A stretch of DNA of 64,000 bases from Acinetobacter courvalinii (GCF_014635545.1 NZ_BMDA01000001.1:1876739-1940738); one strand, 5' to 3'. Counted from the first letter of the stretch, positions 34,327 through 45,410 are shown. Notes: a model not told the origin generated them from the sequence alone. Program-made: numbers and translations.

Positions 34327-35751
34327 TCAATCAGCAATTGCTACACTTTCCTGATCCGGTGAGATCTCTGGGAAAGTTTGAATAAATGCTTTTAAATTTT
34401 GTCCATAAACAAAGGCAACCTGTTGATCTGGAAGGTGTGCCCCCAACATCAATCCAAAAACTTTTGCCACGTTCTGGGTATGTCCAGCAGTCGGTTTACA
34501 ATACAGGTAGTGATGCTGCTCTACCGGGCTTTGTGCAAAAAACTGTTCCAGCTTTTTGACCGCCTTGATATCGGTCGCATCCTCGACCACCAGTACAAAA
34601 GGTTGTTCATCTTGATATTGTGGTAAATCATGTATTTCTAGCTCTTTGAATATTTGATCTAAATTATTTTGATGAGCGACCAGCTTTAAGCTTTTTAAAG
34701 GCTGTTGTTGCATCAGCTGCACTTCGGGATGCGCCAGGCAACTGCTACCGACAAACTCGGCAGGTGTATAGGCACTCATTCCCCACACCTTTTCATCCAC
34801 GATTTCCTGATCAATTTCTGAGTCTGCAGCAATAATCAAGGAAATTTCATGCGCCTGTTTCTGGATACGCTCCACTAACTCGACCATCTGCTGCTCTGTC
34901 GATGCGGCACTGATAAAATGATATTCAATATGGAATTTTTGTGGAATGATGCCCAGCTCATAAAAAATGCGCTGCAGCATTTCATTACTACTTTGGTCAT
35001 TCCAGGTATGTACCACATCCTCAGACAGCAAAATATGTAAATTTAACTTATCTAAACGGTAGACCTGCTCGATCTGCAACTCTTCACTTTGTTCTTCCCC
35101 GGAAAATCCAGGATCAATCCATGCAGGATGCATCCGGTATTCATGCAGGTTCTGGCTTTCGTAAAACAGGCTGGAGCGCTTTAAATGCTCTGAGATGGAA
35201 ACGAGTACATCATGGTGCTGTTCGATCTGATGTCGAATCAATGCCATGATGCGTTGTTGTCGAATAGCTAAAAACTGTGACTCATCCTCGTCATCCGGAC
35301 CCAACAGCTGATCCAGCTCCTCAATACGATAGGATAAAATCGGTAATCCCTGAAAGCTCAATAAATGCGGATCCAGTTTCGGGCTGGCAAACTCTTTAAT
35401 CCCCGTCAGGATGGCATCATTTTCACCCAATGCATTATAGACCGCAGCAGAATACAGATTAACATTCAACCATTTACTTGCCTGAGCAATCGGCGCTTGC
35501 TCATCTTCTGCCTGATTATTATTTTGCTCAGCGGCCAAAGCCTGTTCTTTTCTCTCTTTATATTTTTGATAGCCCTTATAGATGAGCCAGGGCGAAAGTA
35601 AAATAAAGGTAATGACAACAGGCAGAATCAGGAAGTAATTAATCAGGTCTGCAGATTCAGGTAAATATTGCGTATCTCTCCAATAGAAGATCACAATCAG
35701 TGCAACCAGAATAAAACAGGTAATTAACGTTGCCAGGATTTTCTTGATCAT
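34327..35751 (-). CDS. T6SS-linked inner-membrane protein of unknown function
   Basis: This 474-residue protein has two N-terminal membrane segments (about residues 5-25 and 38-60), then a charged, Gln/Glu-rich linker and a large cytoplasmic-looking domain without recognised motifs. It lies between tssG and tssM in the operon and abuts tssG by one base. Proteins at this position occur in Acinetobacter T6SS loci, and I know of no characterised function. A role in the membrane complex is inferred from topology and place. Confidence 0.7.
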   Translation of the reverse strand: MIKKILATLITCFILVALIVIFYWRDTQYLPESADLINYFLILPVVITFILLSPWLIYKGYQKYKERKEQALAAEQNNNQAEDEQAPIAQASKWLNVNLYSAAVYNALGENDAILTGIKEFASPKLDPHLLSFQGLPILSYRIEELDQLLGPDDEDESQFLAIRQQRIMALIRHQIEQHHDVLVSISEHLKRSSLFYESQNLHEYRMHPAWIDPGFSGEEQSEELQIEQVYRLDKLNLHILLSEDVVHTWNDQSSNEMLQRIFYELGIIPQKFHIEYHFISAASTEQQMVELVERIQKQAHEISLIIAADSEIDQEIVDEKVWGMSAYTPAEFVGSSCLAHPEVQLMQQQPLKSLKLVAHQNNLDQIFKELEIHDLPQYQDEQPFVLVVEDATDIKAVKKLEQFFAQSPVEQHHYLYCKPTAGHTQNVAKVFGLMLGAHLPDQQVAFVYGQNLKAFIQTFPEISPDQESVAIAD

Positions 35752-36746
35752 TATGCGGCTCCTAAAAGTGCATAACGCGTTTCACTGTTATGTTGTAATT
35801 GTTCTGACGGCATTAAAAATGCACCTTGTCCCAAGCCCATTGCATGCGATGAATCCAGCGAAATCGGGCGAATTTCATTTTTGTCGAGAATCAAGCGCAC
35901 ATCAATAAACAGGGTCGGACTGCACCAGGTCTGGATCAGATCTTTTAATTTTTTATTCAGCGGCTGATTCGGTAAAAAAGCCAGATACTGTTCGCGGTTT
36001 AATGGGCCAATTTGAATTTCTATTTTTCCGTCAATCTGCTCAACAGTATCTCCGCAGAAGGTATTAATGCCCAGTAAACTTGGGTGACTGCCGCCCAAAG
36101 TGGTTTTCTGTTCATCGCCCAACTGGAATTTCTCTTTAACAAACTCCTGAATCTGTACCTGAGTATCAAACACCCGTCCTAAGATAGTTTTCAAGGCATG
36201 GGCAGTATTATTCTGTCCCTGCATCAAACCAGAAAATTCGGCAAAATATTCATCCAGATCATGCTGCTGATGCTGGGAGCGAATATAACCATTTAAGGCA
36301 TGTAAAATATCGAGATAGTGATTCTTTTGCTCAATCTCATAACGTACCGGTAAGTTATAGGCAATACTGGCATCGACATATTTGGTCGTAAGTTTATGAT
36401 TAAACAATCCCAAAAAGGCTTTGATTTCGAGTCGCTGCTGGCGGGAACTCTGCTTGAGTTTATTGGTATAGGTATAAGGCAGTGCACCCTGGGTACCGGT
36501 TAAACCGACCACTAGATTGGTCAAATGAATCCGCTGATCTTGATAACTCAGTTCCTCAATTTCAGTGGCAGGGAAACTTAAACTAAATGAGGTTCCAAAT
36601 TTGAAATCATCTGACCAGTCCTGCTGACGGGATGGTGCAGGTAAATGCCGTAATAACCGTATCGACTGAATAAACTCAAATGAGCCGGCTTTTTTAAAAA
36701 TCTGGTCGACTACAGAAGAGTCTTGCCACCAACGTTCTGCACGCAT
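35751..36746 (-). CDS. tssG: T6SS baseplate protein TssG
   Basis: This 331-residue protein has typical TssG features: SFEFIQSIRLLRHL near residue 22, LVVGLTGTQGALPYTYTNKL near residue 78, and the later LGGSHPSLLGINTFCGDTV segment. With TssF, TssE and TssK it forms the wedge of the baseplate. The start lies 37 bases inside the end of tssF. Confidence 0.9.
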   Translation of the reverse strand: MRAERWWQDSSVVDQIFKKAGSFEFIQSIRLLRHLPAPSRQQDWSDDFKFGTSFSLSFPATEIEELSYQDQRIHLTNLVVGLTGTQGALPYTYTNKLKQSSRQQRLEIKAFLGLFNHKLTTKYVDASIAYNLPVRYEIEQKNHYLDILHALNGYIRSQHQQHDLDEYFAEFSGLMQGQNNTAHALKTILGRVFDTQVQIQEFVKEKFQLGDEQKTTLGGSHPSLLGINTFCGDTVEQIDGKIEIQIGPLNREQYLAFLPNQPLNKKLKDLIQTWCSPTLFIDVRLILDKNEIRPISLDSSHAMGLGQGAFLMPSEQLQHNSETRYALLGAA

Positions 36747-38518
36747 TGGTATATCTCCTGCTGATTAAGACTGTCTTTTACGACCACATCGACAAAACTG
36801 TTAATCTGAACTTTCAAATTAAACACATGGCTGAGCAGCTGACTGAAAATATATAAACTATGCCCTCTAAACACACTCTTGTTGACTGCAAGCTCAGCTT
36901 TCACTCCTCGAATGAACATCGGGAAAGGCTTGGAATTAACCAGTTTATTGGTGGTTGAAAAGCTCAATTGCTTGAGTGCATCAATCAGTAAAATATTTTC
37001 TTTTGAGTGCGGCAAATTATATAAGGCCAACAGCTCTTTCACATGACTCAAGGCATCTCCTTTCATCAAGGCCAGCGTATTCAATGAAAGATGAGAAATA
37101 ATCCGCCACTGCTCATTTTTATTCTTATCAAAATAGAAAGGCGAAGTCGGACGTTTTAAAATTAATGCCCGTCGTGCCAAGCTGCTGTCATTCAGGTTCA
37201 GGATATTATTACTTTGACTTAATGCTTCATGCGGCAAATCGCCATTTGAGCAGAGTAAACGGGTACTAATAAAATCTGATTTAATTTCATAAGGTTTCAA
37301 ATGTTTTGAAACGATTGAATAGCCCATTTGCGTGGTTTTATTTTGTGCGGGCACATAATTCAGCGAATAAAAGAACTGTACTTTATCATTATGATAATGA
37401 CTCATTGCAAAAAACGGCAATACTGGCAGATGGGTCTGTTCCTGATTGGTTTTTTCCCGCACCATATTCATTTCAATCACCGAATAGACCTGATAAAGCT
37501 CAGGATGATGCGCATCGGTGATGAGTGGATATTGTAATTGGGTATGTGAAATTTTCTGCGGCTCGGCCTGTTTTTCAAACAGATTGATTGCGGGAGTCGT
37601 AAACAACTTAAAGTTTGCGACATTCAGCTCGGAATAATTCCGTACCACCGCCTGATCGTTTAAATTGAGCTTGAGATGAATCAGGATTTCAAACTGATTC
37701 TGCTGACCCAGCAAGCCTTTTAAGCGGCTTAAATCCAAATTGAGATAGTTAAATTTTTCAGGAAAACAGAAATATTCCATCAATAAACGATAAGCATGAT
37801 GGGTATGCTGATCAATCGGCAACAGGCTTTCCTGCTCGGTAAACCCCATCACTTCAAATGGATTGCTGATTTCTACCACGCGCGGCCCGACACGGAGCGC
37901 AAAGCCGGTATCTTTACGGAAAATACTGTCCAGCACCTGTAATGGAAAGTTTGAAATCGCATCCAGATAAATCGGCAGTTTCTCATCCAGAATCCAATTT
38001 TGCGCCTCATTAAAAATTTCAAATTTCAGGCTTAAAGTCGCATTCTGGTTCAAATGCATATGAATACTGGGTGAGGTTTGAAACTCTAGCTGCGTTAATG
38101 AAATCGGCAATAAGCGAACTTCATTGGTGGTATTAAACTCGCATTGCACGCCTTTAAAGCTACGCGATTTCAAGGCTGTTTTTTGTGGAATGACATGTGC
38201 TGCGGTGAGCTGTTTCAGTTTATTAATATCTTCAAAGCTGACAACGGTACAGGCGGGGAAATGACGTAAATATTGAGGAAACATCACCTCAAACAGTGAA
38301 TGGGTAAATACGTCGTAACTGTCTTCTAGTTTTTTATCAATACGTGCAGCGATCAGGGAAAAAGCCTGGATTAACCGTTCTATATGCGGATCATCAATCT
38401 GTTCCTGATTTAAGGAAAGACGCTGCGCAATTTTGGGATACTTCTGCGCGAACTCTCTGGACTGTTGACCGAATTCTTGTAGTTGTTTTTCATAATACGG
38501 TAAAAGTTGCTCTATCAC
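36710..38518 (-). CDS. tssF: T6SS baseplate protein TssF
   Basis: This 602-residue protein opens LLPYYEKQLQEFGQQSREFAQKYPKIAQRL, the standard TssF start, followed by DPHIERLIQAFSLIAARIDKKLEDSYDVFTHSLFEVMFPQYLR. It is full length for the family. Partner of TssG in the baseplate wedge; 12 bases after tssE. Confidence 0.92.
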   Translation of the reverse strand: MIEQLLPYYEKQLQEFGQQSREFAQKYPKIAQRLSLNQEQIDDPHIERLIQAFSLIAARIDKKLEDSYDVFTHSLFEVMFPQYLRHFPACTVVSFEDINKLKQLTAAHVIPQKTALKSRSFKGVQCEFNTTNEVRLLPISLTQLEFQTSPSIHMHLNQNATLSLKFEIFNEAQNWILDEKLPIYLDAISNFPLQVLDSIFRKDTGFALRVGPRVVEISNPFEVMGFTEQESLLPIDQHTHHAYRLLMEYFCFPEKFNYLNLDLSRLKGLLGQQNQFEILIHLKLNLNDQAVVRNYSELNVANFKLFTTPAINLFEKQAEPQKISHTQLQYPLITDAHHPELYQVYSVIEMNMVREKTNQEQTHLPVLPFFAMSHYHNDKVQFFYSLNYVPAQNKTTQMGYSIVSKHLKPYEIKSDFISTRLLCSNGDLPHEALSQSNNILNLNDSSLARRALILKRPTSPFYFDKNKNEQWRIISHLSLNTLALMKGDALSHVKELLALYNLPHSKENILLIDALKQLSFSTTNKLVNSKPFPMFIRGVKAELAVNKSVFRGHSLYIFSQLLSHVFNLKVQINSFVDVVVKDSLNQQEIYQCVQNVGGKTLL

Positions 38519-38530
38519 AGTTCGCTCACA

Positions 38531-39007
38531 CTAGGTTCTGGCAGAAATAACATATTGTTGTGTTGTCGGTTTGAGTAAAGCGTCAAAAAACACAGGTTCA
38601 TATAAAGGATGGATGTTTAAGTAAGCTTGAATACTCAAACACAGTGAACCCATATTGTGACCATCTAATAACATCTCGACTTTTATCTGTCTCAATCTTG
38701 GCTCATGTGCAGCAATTGACTGCTCAATGGATTGGCAAATTTTATCCCGATCCAGCGGGTTGGCGGTTGACAGGCCAACAAAGTCAATAATTCCAAACTG
38801 CAAGATCGATTTCTTGGCGAGTGGATATTCATCCATATCACGATCAAATTGTGCAATCCGACTATTGAGCAAGTCTTCCAGATCCCGAGCAACAGACTCT
38901 CGTAATTGCTGAATCGACATGCCTCTTAAATAATCTTCCTGCTCAGGCACCAGACGATCAAATAAAGTTGACCGGAAGCCATAGGGATATAAATGATCTA
39001 AATTCAT
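38531..39007 (-). CDS. tssE: T6SS baseplate protein TssE (gp25-like)
   Basis: This protein of about 158 residues starts at ATG 39007; a TTG 12 bases earlier is possible. It is of the gp25/lysozyme-like family: SVARDLEDLLNSRIAQFD near residue 35, the GIIDFVGLSTANPLDRDKIC segment, and the ANEPRL-like EPRLRQIKVEML near residue 100. It nucleates sheath polymerisation on the baseplate. Confidence 0.9.
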   Translation of the reverse strand: MNLDHLYPYGFRSTLFDRLVPEQEDYLRGMSIQQLRESVARDLEDLLNSRIAQFDRDMDEYPLAKKSILQFGIIDFVGLSTANPLDRDKICQSIEQSIAAHEPRLRQIKVEMLLDGHNMGSLCLSIQAYLNIHPLYEPVFFDALLKPTTQQYVISART

Positions 39008-39081
39008 TTTTAAGAACAAATCTTGGAAAAATAGAGGCTAATAGGCGACTATTAACCTCTACTAGAACATCACGGTTTCTA

Positions 39082-39585
39082 TTACGCAGCGTATGACGCT
39101 GTGTTGTTAGAAAGTGACCATTTCTTAGTAACAGCACCTTTCGCAGTACCGTTAATGTCTTGTTGGTTATATGTCCACTCAACAGCAGCATATTTCAAAC
39201 CAAATGTTTCAGTAGGAACGCCTTCCTCATTAACAGTTGGCGTTACGCTTGAAACAAGAACGTGTTTCAATTTGATTTGTAAGTACTTGATACGCTTGTC
39301 ACCATTTGCACGGTAGTAATCGATTTGTACTTCATCAAAAGTGTAACCCGCAGAACATGCTTCCCAAAGTTTTGGACTAGTTGCATCCAAATCTTTAACG
39401 AAAATCATGTCTGAGTGTTCAACACGTTCAGCAGTGTGACCACCAACGCTACTAGAAGTCGCAGATTTTGGTTGACGAATGTTATGAGACCAAGAGTTAA
39501 CTTCAAGCCAACCTTTGTGTTCAGAATCGCGAGATTCTCCGTCTACCTTGTACTTGCCACGAAACTCAACATATATATCTTTCAT
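39082..39585 (-). CDS. hcp: Hcp, T6SS inner-tube protein
   Basis: This 167-residue protein opens MKDIYVEFRGKYKVDGESRDSEHKGWLEVNSW, the typical Hcp fold start, with HSDMIFVKDLDATSPKLWEACSAG in the middle. It forms hexameric rings of the expelled tube and is secreted; no toxin extension is present. It is placed between tssC and tssE with its own 51-base leader. Confidence 0.95.
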   Translation of the reverse strand: MKDIYVEFRGKYKVDGESRDSEHKGWLEVNSWSHNIRQPKSATSSSVGGHTAERVEHSDMIFVKDLDATSPKLWEACSAGYTFDEVQIDYYRANGDKRIKYLQIKLKHVLVSSVTPTVNEEGVPTETFGLKYAAVEWTYNQQDINGTAKGAVTKKWSLSNNTASYAA

Positions 39586-39636
39586 TTAAACATTACCTCT
39601 ATTTTATTTAAAGTTATTATCTAGCTGATCTCATTG

Positions 39637-41118
39637 TTAATTTGAGGACTGAGGTAGTTCAGTCACGAGTCGTAAAGAAACAGACAACTCATCCAGCTGG
39701 AAATGTGGTCTTAAGAAAACCACAGACTTGTAGTGACCCGGCTGAGCTGGATCTTCTACAACTTTTACAGATGCCTCACGAAGCGGATATTGTGCTTTTG
39801 CTTCTTGAGATGCACCATCATCTAGCAAGACATATTGAGACAACCATTCATTTAAGAAGGCTTCAACATTGCCTGCAGATGCAAAACTTCCAACTTTGTC
39901 ACGCATCATTGCTTTTAAGTAATGCGCAATACGTGATACTGCCATGATGTACTGGATCTGGCTCGAAAGTGCAGAGTTGGCATTGGCCGTATCGCTGTCA
40001 TATTTCTTCGGCTTTTGCGTTGATTGCGCACCAAAGAAAGCAGCATAGTCTGTATTTTTACAGTGAACGAGCGGGATGAAACCAAGATCACTCAGTTCTT
40101 TCTCACGACGGTCTGTAATGGCAATTTCAGTTGGGCATTTAAATACCACTTCGCCATCTGAGGTCTTGAAGGTATGCACTGGCAAGCCTTCAACCAGACC
40201 ACCGCCCTCTACCCCACGAATCGCCGCACACCAGCCATGCATATCAAATGCATTGGTTAAACGGGTACCAAAGGCATAGGCCGCATTCATCCATAAATAA
40301 TCGTCATGGTTTTCACCAGAGACATCTTCGATGAAGTTGAAACCTTCAGTCGCAGTTCCCTCTTTTGGATGATATGGCAGACGACCCAACACGTGAGGCA
40401 TGGTCAATGCAACATAACGTGAGTCTTCGCTGTCACGGAAAGAACGCCATTGCACGTATTCAGCTGTTTCAAAGATTTTTGAAACATCACGTGGACGATC
40501 AATATCCGTAAATGATTCAAGGCCTAAAATACTTGGGCTTGCCGCTGAAACAAAGGGTGCATGAGCCGCAGCAGCCACATGAGAGATCTGTTCCAGTAAA
40601 TACATATCTGACGGTGTACGATCAAACTCGAAATCACCAATCAGGGCCGCATACGGTGCACCACCGAATGAGCCATACTCTTCTTCGTAAATCTTTTTAA
40701 ACAGTGTGCTTTGATCGAAATCAGTCGCACCCTGAAAGTCTTTCACCAACTCTTTTTTGGTCGTATTCAACATACGAATCTTGATCATCGAGTTAGAAGG
40801 TGTTTCTTGGCAGAAATAGTAAAGACCACGCCAGGTCGATTCAATTTTCTGGAATTGCTCATGGTGCATAATTTCACTCAATTGATTTGAAATTAATGCA
40901 TCAATCTCGGCAATACGCTTATCAATCGACAAGGTCATATTTTCAGAAACCGTAATGGTTCCGGCCATCACTTCTTTTGCCAACTCACCAATCAGGCTTT
41001 TTGCACGAACATGCTCATCATCATTACGTGCAATACGGCTTTGCTCAACGATGGAGTCAAGCAGGTTCGCTGATTCAGCTTCCACACTTGCAACAGTAGC
41101 TGCCTGTAAATTACTCAT
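39637..41118 (-). CDS. tssC: T6SS contractile sheath large subunit TssC
   Basis: This protein of about 493 residues starts at ATG 41118, overlapping the end of tssB by 8 bases. Typical TssC wording: IESTWRGLYYFCQETPSNSMIKIRMLN, FGGAPYAALIGDFEF and RLPYHPKEGTATEGFNFIED. With TssB it forms the contracting sheath. Confidence 0.95.
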   Translation of the reverse strand: MSNLQAATVASVEAESANLLDSIVEQSRIARNDDEHVRAKSLIGELAKEVMAGTITVSENMTLSIDKRIAEIDALISNQLSEIMHHEQFQKIESTWRGLYYFCQETPSNSMIKIRMLNTTKKELVKDFQGATDFDQSTLFKKIYEEEYGSFGGAPYAALIGDFEFDRTPSDMYLLEQISHVAAAAHAPFVSAASPSILGLESFTDIDRPRDVSKIFETAEYVQWRSFRDSEDSRYVALTMPHVLGRLPYHPKEGTATEGFNFIEDVSGENHDDYLWMNAAYAFGTRLTNAFDMHGWCAAIRGVEGGGLVEGLPVHTFKTSDGEVVFKCPTEIAITDRREKELSDLGFIPLVHCKNTDYAAFFGAQSTQKPKKYDSDTANANSALSSQIQYIMAVSRIAHYLKAMMRDKVGSFASAGNVEAFLNEWLSQYVLLDDGASQEAKAQYPLREASVKVVEDPAQPGHYKSVVFLRPHFQLDELSVSLRLVTELPQSSN

Positions 41119-41614
41119 TGTCAGCCTCCGCACTTAATTGACGGACCTGATCGGTATTTTTCAATACTTCATCCAACAAGTCTTCCAGTCGTTCACTATT
41201 GGAAATCTTGTTGCGCAAATCCGTTAAACGCTCACGCGCCGCAACCAGTTTGCGTAATGGATCAACTTGCTGTACCACCTGTTCTGGGCGGAAATCTTCC
41301 ATCGAGTTAAACGTTAGGTCAACAGACATGCGACCACCCTCTTCAGTCAAGGTATTCTCAACCTGGAAGGCTGCACGTGGTGCCAATGATTCCATGACTT
41401 CATCAATGTTATCGAGGTCTACATTGATGAATTTCTTATCTTTTAATTTGGTTTTCTCTAACTCGGATGCAGCAGAGAAATCACCCATGACGCCGACAAC
41501 AAAAGGCAATTCTTTTGACTCTTTACCGTCACCAACTTCAACATCATATGTCAGCTGTACACGAGGAGGACGTATGCGTTGCAGTTTCTTCTGTACGCTT
41601 TCTCTCTTTGCCAT
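41111..41614 (-). CDS. tssB: T6SS contractile sheath small subunit TssB
   Basis: This 167-residue protein has SVQKKLQRIRPPRVQLTYDVEVGD at the N-terminus and ELPFVVGVMGDFSA following, both standard for TssB/VipA. The C-terminal helix (LTDLRNKISNSERLEDLLDEVL) pairs with TssC and presents the ClpV-binding site. Translationally coupled to tssC. Confidence 0.95.
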   Translation of the reverse strand: MAKRESVQKKLQRIRPPRVQLTYDVEVGDGKESKELPFVVGVMGDFSAASELEKTKLKDKKFINVDLDNIDEVMESLAPRAAFQVENTLTEEGGRMSVDLTFNSMEDFRPEQVVQQVDPLRKLVAARERLTDLRNKISNSERLEDLLDEVLKNTDQVRQLSAEADNE

Positions 41615-41633
41615 AACTTTCTACCCTTGCTTA

Positions 41634-42353
41634 TTATTTCAACGAATCAAAAGGATTCGAGCCTGTCTTTTGAACAGTATTTGGTTGTTTAGTCGCTGGT
41701 GCTGCTGCAGCTGCTGGTCGCTTAGGTGCAGCAGTACGAGTTACATTATTACGTGCTGGTTGGGTTGTAGGTGCTTTTCTGTTTGTTGTACGTCGAGTAT
41801 TTGTATTCGACACAGTATTTCGAACTTCTTTCTTTAAAGATTCGTCAGTAATGGCTTTGCTGGTTGAGGTATCAGGTGCGGGCACTGCTGCACGGATATT
41901 GTCACTCAACTGCTTTGCAGGTGGGTACGTCAACTCATTGCTTAAATAACGCATTTCACTTGAGCGCATGTGCTGAAGCGATTGATTCGCCAGCTCAACA
42001 CTAGCCAAGAAAGCAACATCGGTTAACGCTGCACCACGGACATTCTGCTCTTGTAATTGTGTCGCCAGTTTTAAGGCATTCATCGGCTGCTTGAGTTCAT
42101 ACATGCGCATTGCAGCTTGAGCTAACAGGTCATTGACACGTGAAGCATTATCTTTATCACAAACCTGTTGATAAATTCCCAATAGCGTTTGATCCGTCTG
42201 GCCTGCCACCAACGGATTCTGTTTAATACATTTGCTTTTTAATTTAATTGGTTTCGCAGCCTGCTCTTCAGCATAAACTGAATTGCCGATTAAACCAGTC
42301 GCTATACAAAGAATTGATATTACAATACCTTTTTTCAAAATATGCCTCGTCAT
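41634..42353 (-). CDS. asaA: AsaA-like periplasmic T6SS accessory protein
   Basis: This 239-residue exported protein has an N-terminal signal (IVISILCIATGLIGNSVYAEE, cleavage near residue 29), a helical domain (about 40-150), then a low-complexity Thr/Pro/Ala/Arg-rich tail. It is the first gene of the minus-strand operon, directly before tssB. That is where the Acinetobacter-specific component AsaA is encoded; AsaA has been implicated in assembling or stabilising the TssM complex. Assignment rests on position and architecture. Confidence 0.7.
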   Translation of the reverse strand: MTRHILKKGIVISILCIATGLIGNSVYAEEQAAKPIKLKSKCIKQNPLVAGQTDQTLLGIYQQVCDKDNASRVNDLLAQAAMRMYELKQPMNALKLATQLQEQNVRGAALTDVAFLASVELANQSLQHMRSSEMRYLSNELTYPPAKQLSDNIRAAVPAPDTSTSKAITDESLKKEVRNTVSNTNTRRTTNRKAPTTQPARNNVTRTAAPKRPAAAAAPATKQPNTVQKTGSNPFDSLK

Positions 42354-42713
42354 TATTTAACTTATAATTGAAGAGCTGACAATTATTGTTAAAAAACCCT
42401 CTTACTCGTCAATTTTTGTACATTTACATCATTTCCGCGAATTTAACAAAAAAAACACATATAAAGTCAATACCAGTTACGTTTATTAACATTATTAAAG
42501 TTTCATGACAGACATTCCTGTAAAAAAAAACTTAAATAACGTGCATTTTTTGTTTAAAAGTGACATTTTTTGTTGTAGAATAATCTGTATACTCGTGTAG
42601 AGTTTAGTTAAGTTTTTGATTTTATTCAAAAAATATTTTTAAGAGAAAACAACCATATCAAGTTAATACGTACCGAATAGAACTTGGTATTTAAAAATTA
42701 CTGTGAGTATTAA
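42354..42713. promoter_or_regulatory. Divergent T6SS promoter region with direct repeats
   Basis: This 360-base AT-rich gap separates the two T6SS operons. GTGCATTTTTTGTT (42541-42554) recurs as GTGACATTTTTTGTT (42560-42574), a direct repeat about two helical turns apart. A TATACT at 42588-42593 is a candidate -10 for the tssH operon, which would leave a transcript leader of over 100 bases before the ATG at 42714. The repeats are well placed to bind an activator or repressor. Confidence 0.5.
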
Positions 42714-45386
42714 ATGAGTAACTTAAAGGTTTTAATTACAAAACTATCACCTCCTACTCGTACTGCATTAGAAAAGTCAGCAAATTACTGTATTAACCAA
42801 TTAAATTATGAGATTGAGATTGAACACTTGCTGGTTGAGTTATTAAATCAAAATCCTGCCAATGATTTACACATTTTACTAAAAAAAAATAATATCTCTG
42901 CTGAAGCCTTAATTAATGATTTAAAAGAAACTATAGGTTCTCTACCAAAAGGCAATACCCGTACCCCTATTTTTGCCAAATCAATTGTAAGATTATTTGA
43001 ACAGGCCTGGTTGCTAGCGTCTGCTGAACAAACCCCCGTCATTCGTAGCAGTCATTTACTGATTGCCCTACTCACCGCGCCAGATTTACAACAGATTGCG
43101 TTCAGGGCTTCCAGTCTATTTGAACTGTTCCCGATTGATACCATGAAACACAAGTTTCTGGATATTTGCGGCAACAGCACGGAACAACCAGCTTCCGAAC
43201 CGTCTGCCGCTGCGGATCTATCCTCGGAAGAAAATCCGGCGACCACAACAAGCAGCGTAAAAACCCCGGCACTTGATCAATATACGATTAACCTGACAGA
43301 GAAAGCCAAGAAAGGCGGCATTGATCCGGTCATTGGTCGAGAGTTTGAAATTCGCTTGATGCTCGATATCCTGATGCGTCGCCGTCAAAACAACCCTATT
43401 TTGACCGGTGAGCCGGGTGTTGGTAAAACAGCTGTGGTAGAAGGCCTTGCATTAAAGATTGCACAAGGTCAGGTACCAGATGCACTTAAACATGTGCATC
43501 TGCATGTGTTAGATATGGGTTTGCTGCAGGCCGGTGCGAGCGTTAAAGGTGAATTCGAGAATCGTTTAAAACAGGTGATTCAGGAAGTTCAATCTTCAAC
43601 ACACCCGATTATCCTGTTTATTGATGAAGCACATACCCTGATCGGTGCGGGTGGTCAGGCGGGGCAAAATGACGCTGCTAACTTGCTTAAACCGGCTTTG
43701 GCACGTGGTGAACTAAGAACCATCGCCGCAACCACTTGGGCTGAATATAAACAGTACTTTGAAAAAGATGCGGCTTTAAGTCGCCGCTTTCAGGTGGTTA
43801 AGGTTGAAGAGCCGACTGAAGAAGTCGCGATTGATATGTTACGTGCCATGATTCCGGTGATGCAGAAGCATTTCAATCTGCAAATCGAAGATCAGGCCAT
43901 CATTACTGCTGTTCAGGCTTCTCACCGTTATATCAGTGGACGCCAGCTTCCGGATAAGGCCGTCAGTGTACTCGATACTGCAGCTGCTCGTGTTGCCTTA
44001 ACCCAAAATGCGCAGCCGGTGGTGCTCGACCAGTTAAAAGCGCAACAGCATAACCTGAAATTAGAACAGCAGATTTTAAGCAATGAACATCAGCACTTCC
44101 CGATTCATCATGAACGTCTGGAAGAACTCAATCAGCAACTGGCTTCTTTAGATAAAGAAATACAGGATGTTGAAGTGAAATGGCAGCAAGAACTGGATTT
44201 GGTCAAACAGATCCAGCAACTGAGCAATCAAGATGAGAAAGAACAACATAGCACTCAGGTCGCTGCCTTAAGAGATCAACTGACTCAGTTACAAGGTCAG
44301 ACGCCATTGGTCTTCGAGCGTGTCAATGCACGCATCATCAATGAGATCATTTCCGACTGGACCGGTATTCCGGTTGGCAATATGGTCAATGATGAAATCA
44401 AACAGATTCTAAGCCTTGAAGATAAGCTTGGTGAGCGCGTCATGGGGCAGGATTATGCATTGAATCAATTGGTAAAAGGCATCAAGACCTCTAAAGCCAA
44501 GCTGGAAGATCCAAATAAACCGCAAGGTGTATTTATGTTGATCGGTCCAAGTGGTGTAGGTAAAACGGAAACTGCCCTTGCCTTGGCCAATGAGTTATAT
44601 GGTGGTGAACAGCATCTCATTACCATTAATATGTCTGAATATCAGGAAGCGCATACGGTTTCATCCTTAAAAGGTGCACCTCCCGGTTATGTCGGTTATG
44701 GCCAAGGCGGTGTTTTAACTGAGGCGGTACGTCGTAATCCTTATAGTGTTGTGCTTCTGGACGAAATTGAAAAAGCGCATAGCGATGTTCAGGAACTGTT
44801 TTATCAGGTCTTCGACAAAGGTACTCTGGAAGATGGTGAAGGCCGTGTCATCGATTTCAAAAACACTACCATTATCCTGACCTCGAATACGGGTTCTAGC
44901 GCCATCATGCAGGCCTGCTTAAATCAGCCTGTCGAGGAATGGCCGGATGCGGATGACCTGATCGAGCATTTAAAGCCAAGCTTGTATAAACAGTTTAAGC
45001 CCGCATTTATTGGTCGTATGCGCATTGTGCCTTACTTCCCTTTACATGATGATTTACTGGTTCGTATCATCAAACATAAGCTTGGGAAGATTGTTGCACG
45101 TATTGAAAAACAATATGCAACTCAGGTGCAATATTCAGACGATTTGATTGAACTGATTTTAAGTCGTTGTACCGAAGTTGATAGCGGCGCGCGCAATGTA
45201 GATAACATTTTAAACTCGACCGTTTTACCAGCACTTGCGACAGAAATTCTGGTGGCTTTAGCTGAGCATAAATTGCCGAAACTGATCAACATTGATACCA
45301 AAGATGATGAAATCATCTATCAGCTTGATCCTGTTGCAAAAACCACGAAAAAGCGTACCAGCAAAAAAGCGAAAGCTGAACTTTAA
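42714..45386 (+). CDS. tssH: T6SS sheath-recycling ATPase TssH (ClpV)
   Basis: This 890-residue AAA+ unfoldase disassembles contracted TssBC sheath. It has a Clp N-domain (residues 5-150), D1 with Walker A GEPGVGKT (about 235) and Walker [11 protein letters not shown], a middle coiled domain (about 440-520), and D2 with Walker [10 protein letters not shown] (about 617) and [11 protein letters not shown]. The Lys/Ala-rich end ([12 protein letters not shown]) is unremarkable. First gene of the plus-strand operon. Confidence 0.95.
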   Translation: MSNLKVLITKLSPPTRTALEKSANYCINQLNYEIEIEHLLVELLNQNPANDLHILLKKNNISAEALINDLKETIGSLPKGNTRTPIFAKSIVRLFEQAWLLASAEQTPVIRSSHLLIALLTAPDLQQIAFRASSLFELFPIDTMKHKFLDICGNSTEQPASEPSAAADLSSEENPATTTSSVKTPALDQYTINLTEKAKKGGIDPVIGREFEIRLMLDILMRRRQNNPILTGEPGVGKTAVVEGLALKIAQGQVPDALKHVHLHVLDMGLLQAGASVKGEFENRLKQVIQEVQSSTHPIILFIDEAHTLIGAGGQAGQNDAANLLKPALARGELRTIAATTWAEYKQYFEKDAALSRRFQVVKVEEPTEEVAIDMLRAMIPVMQKHFNLQIEDQAIITAVQASHRYISGRQLPDKAVSVLDTAAARVALTQNAQPVVLDQLKAQQHNLKLEQQILSNEHQHFPIHHERLEELNQQLASLDKEIQDVEVKWQQELDLVKQIQQLSNQDEKEQHSTQVAALRDQLTQLQGQTPLVFERVNARIINEIISDWTGIPVGNMVNDEIKQILSLEDKLGERVMGQDYALNQLVKGIKTSKAKLEDPNKPQGVFMLIGPSGVGKTETALALANELYGGEQHLITINMSEYQEAHTVSSLKGAPPGYVGYGQGGVLTEAVRRNPYSVVLLDEIEKAHSDVQELFYQVFDKGTLEDGEGRVIDFKNTTIILTSNTGSSAIMQACLNQPVEEWPDADDLIEHLKPSLYKQFKPAFIGRMRIVPYFPLHDDLLVRIIKHKLGKIVARIEKQYATQVQYSDDLIELILSRCTEVDSGARNVDNILNSTVLPALATEILVALAEHKLPKLINIDTKDDEIIYQLDPVAKTTKKRTSKKAKAEL

Positions 45387-45410
45387 GATTGAGCCAACAC
45401 TGTGATACAT

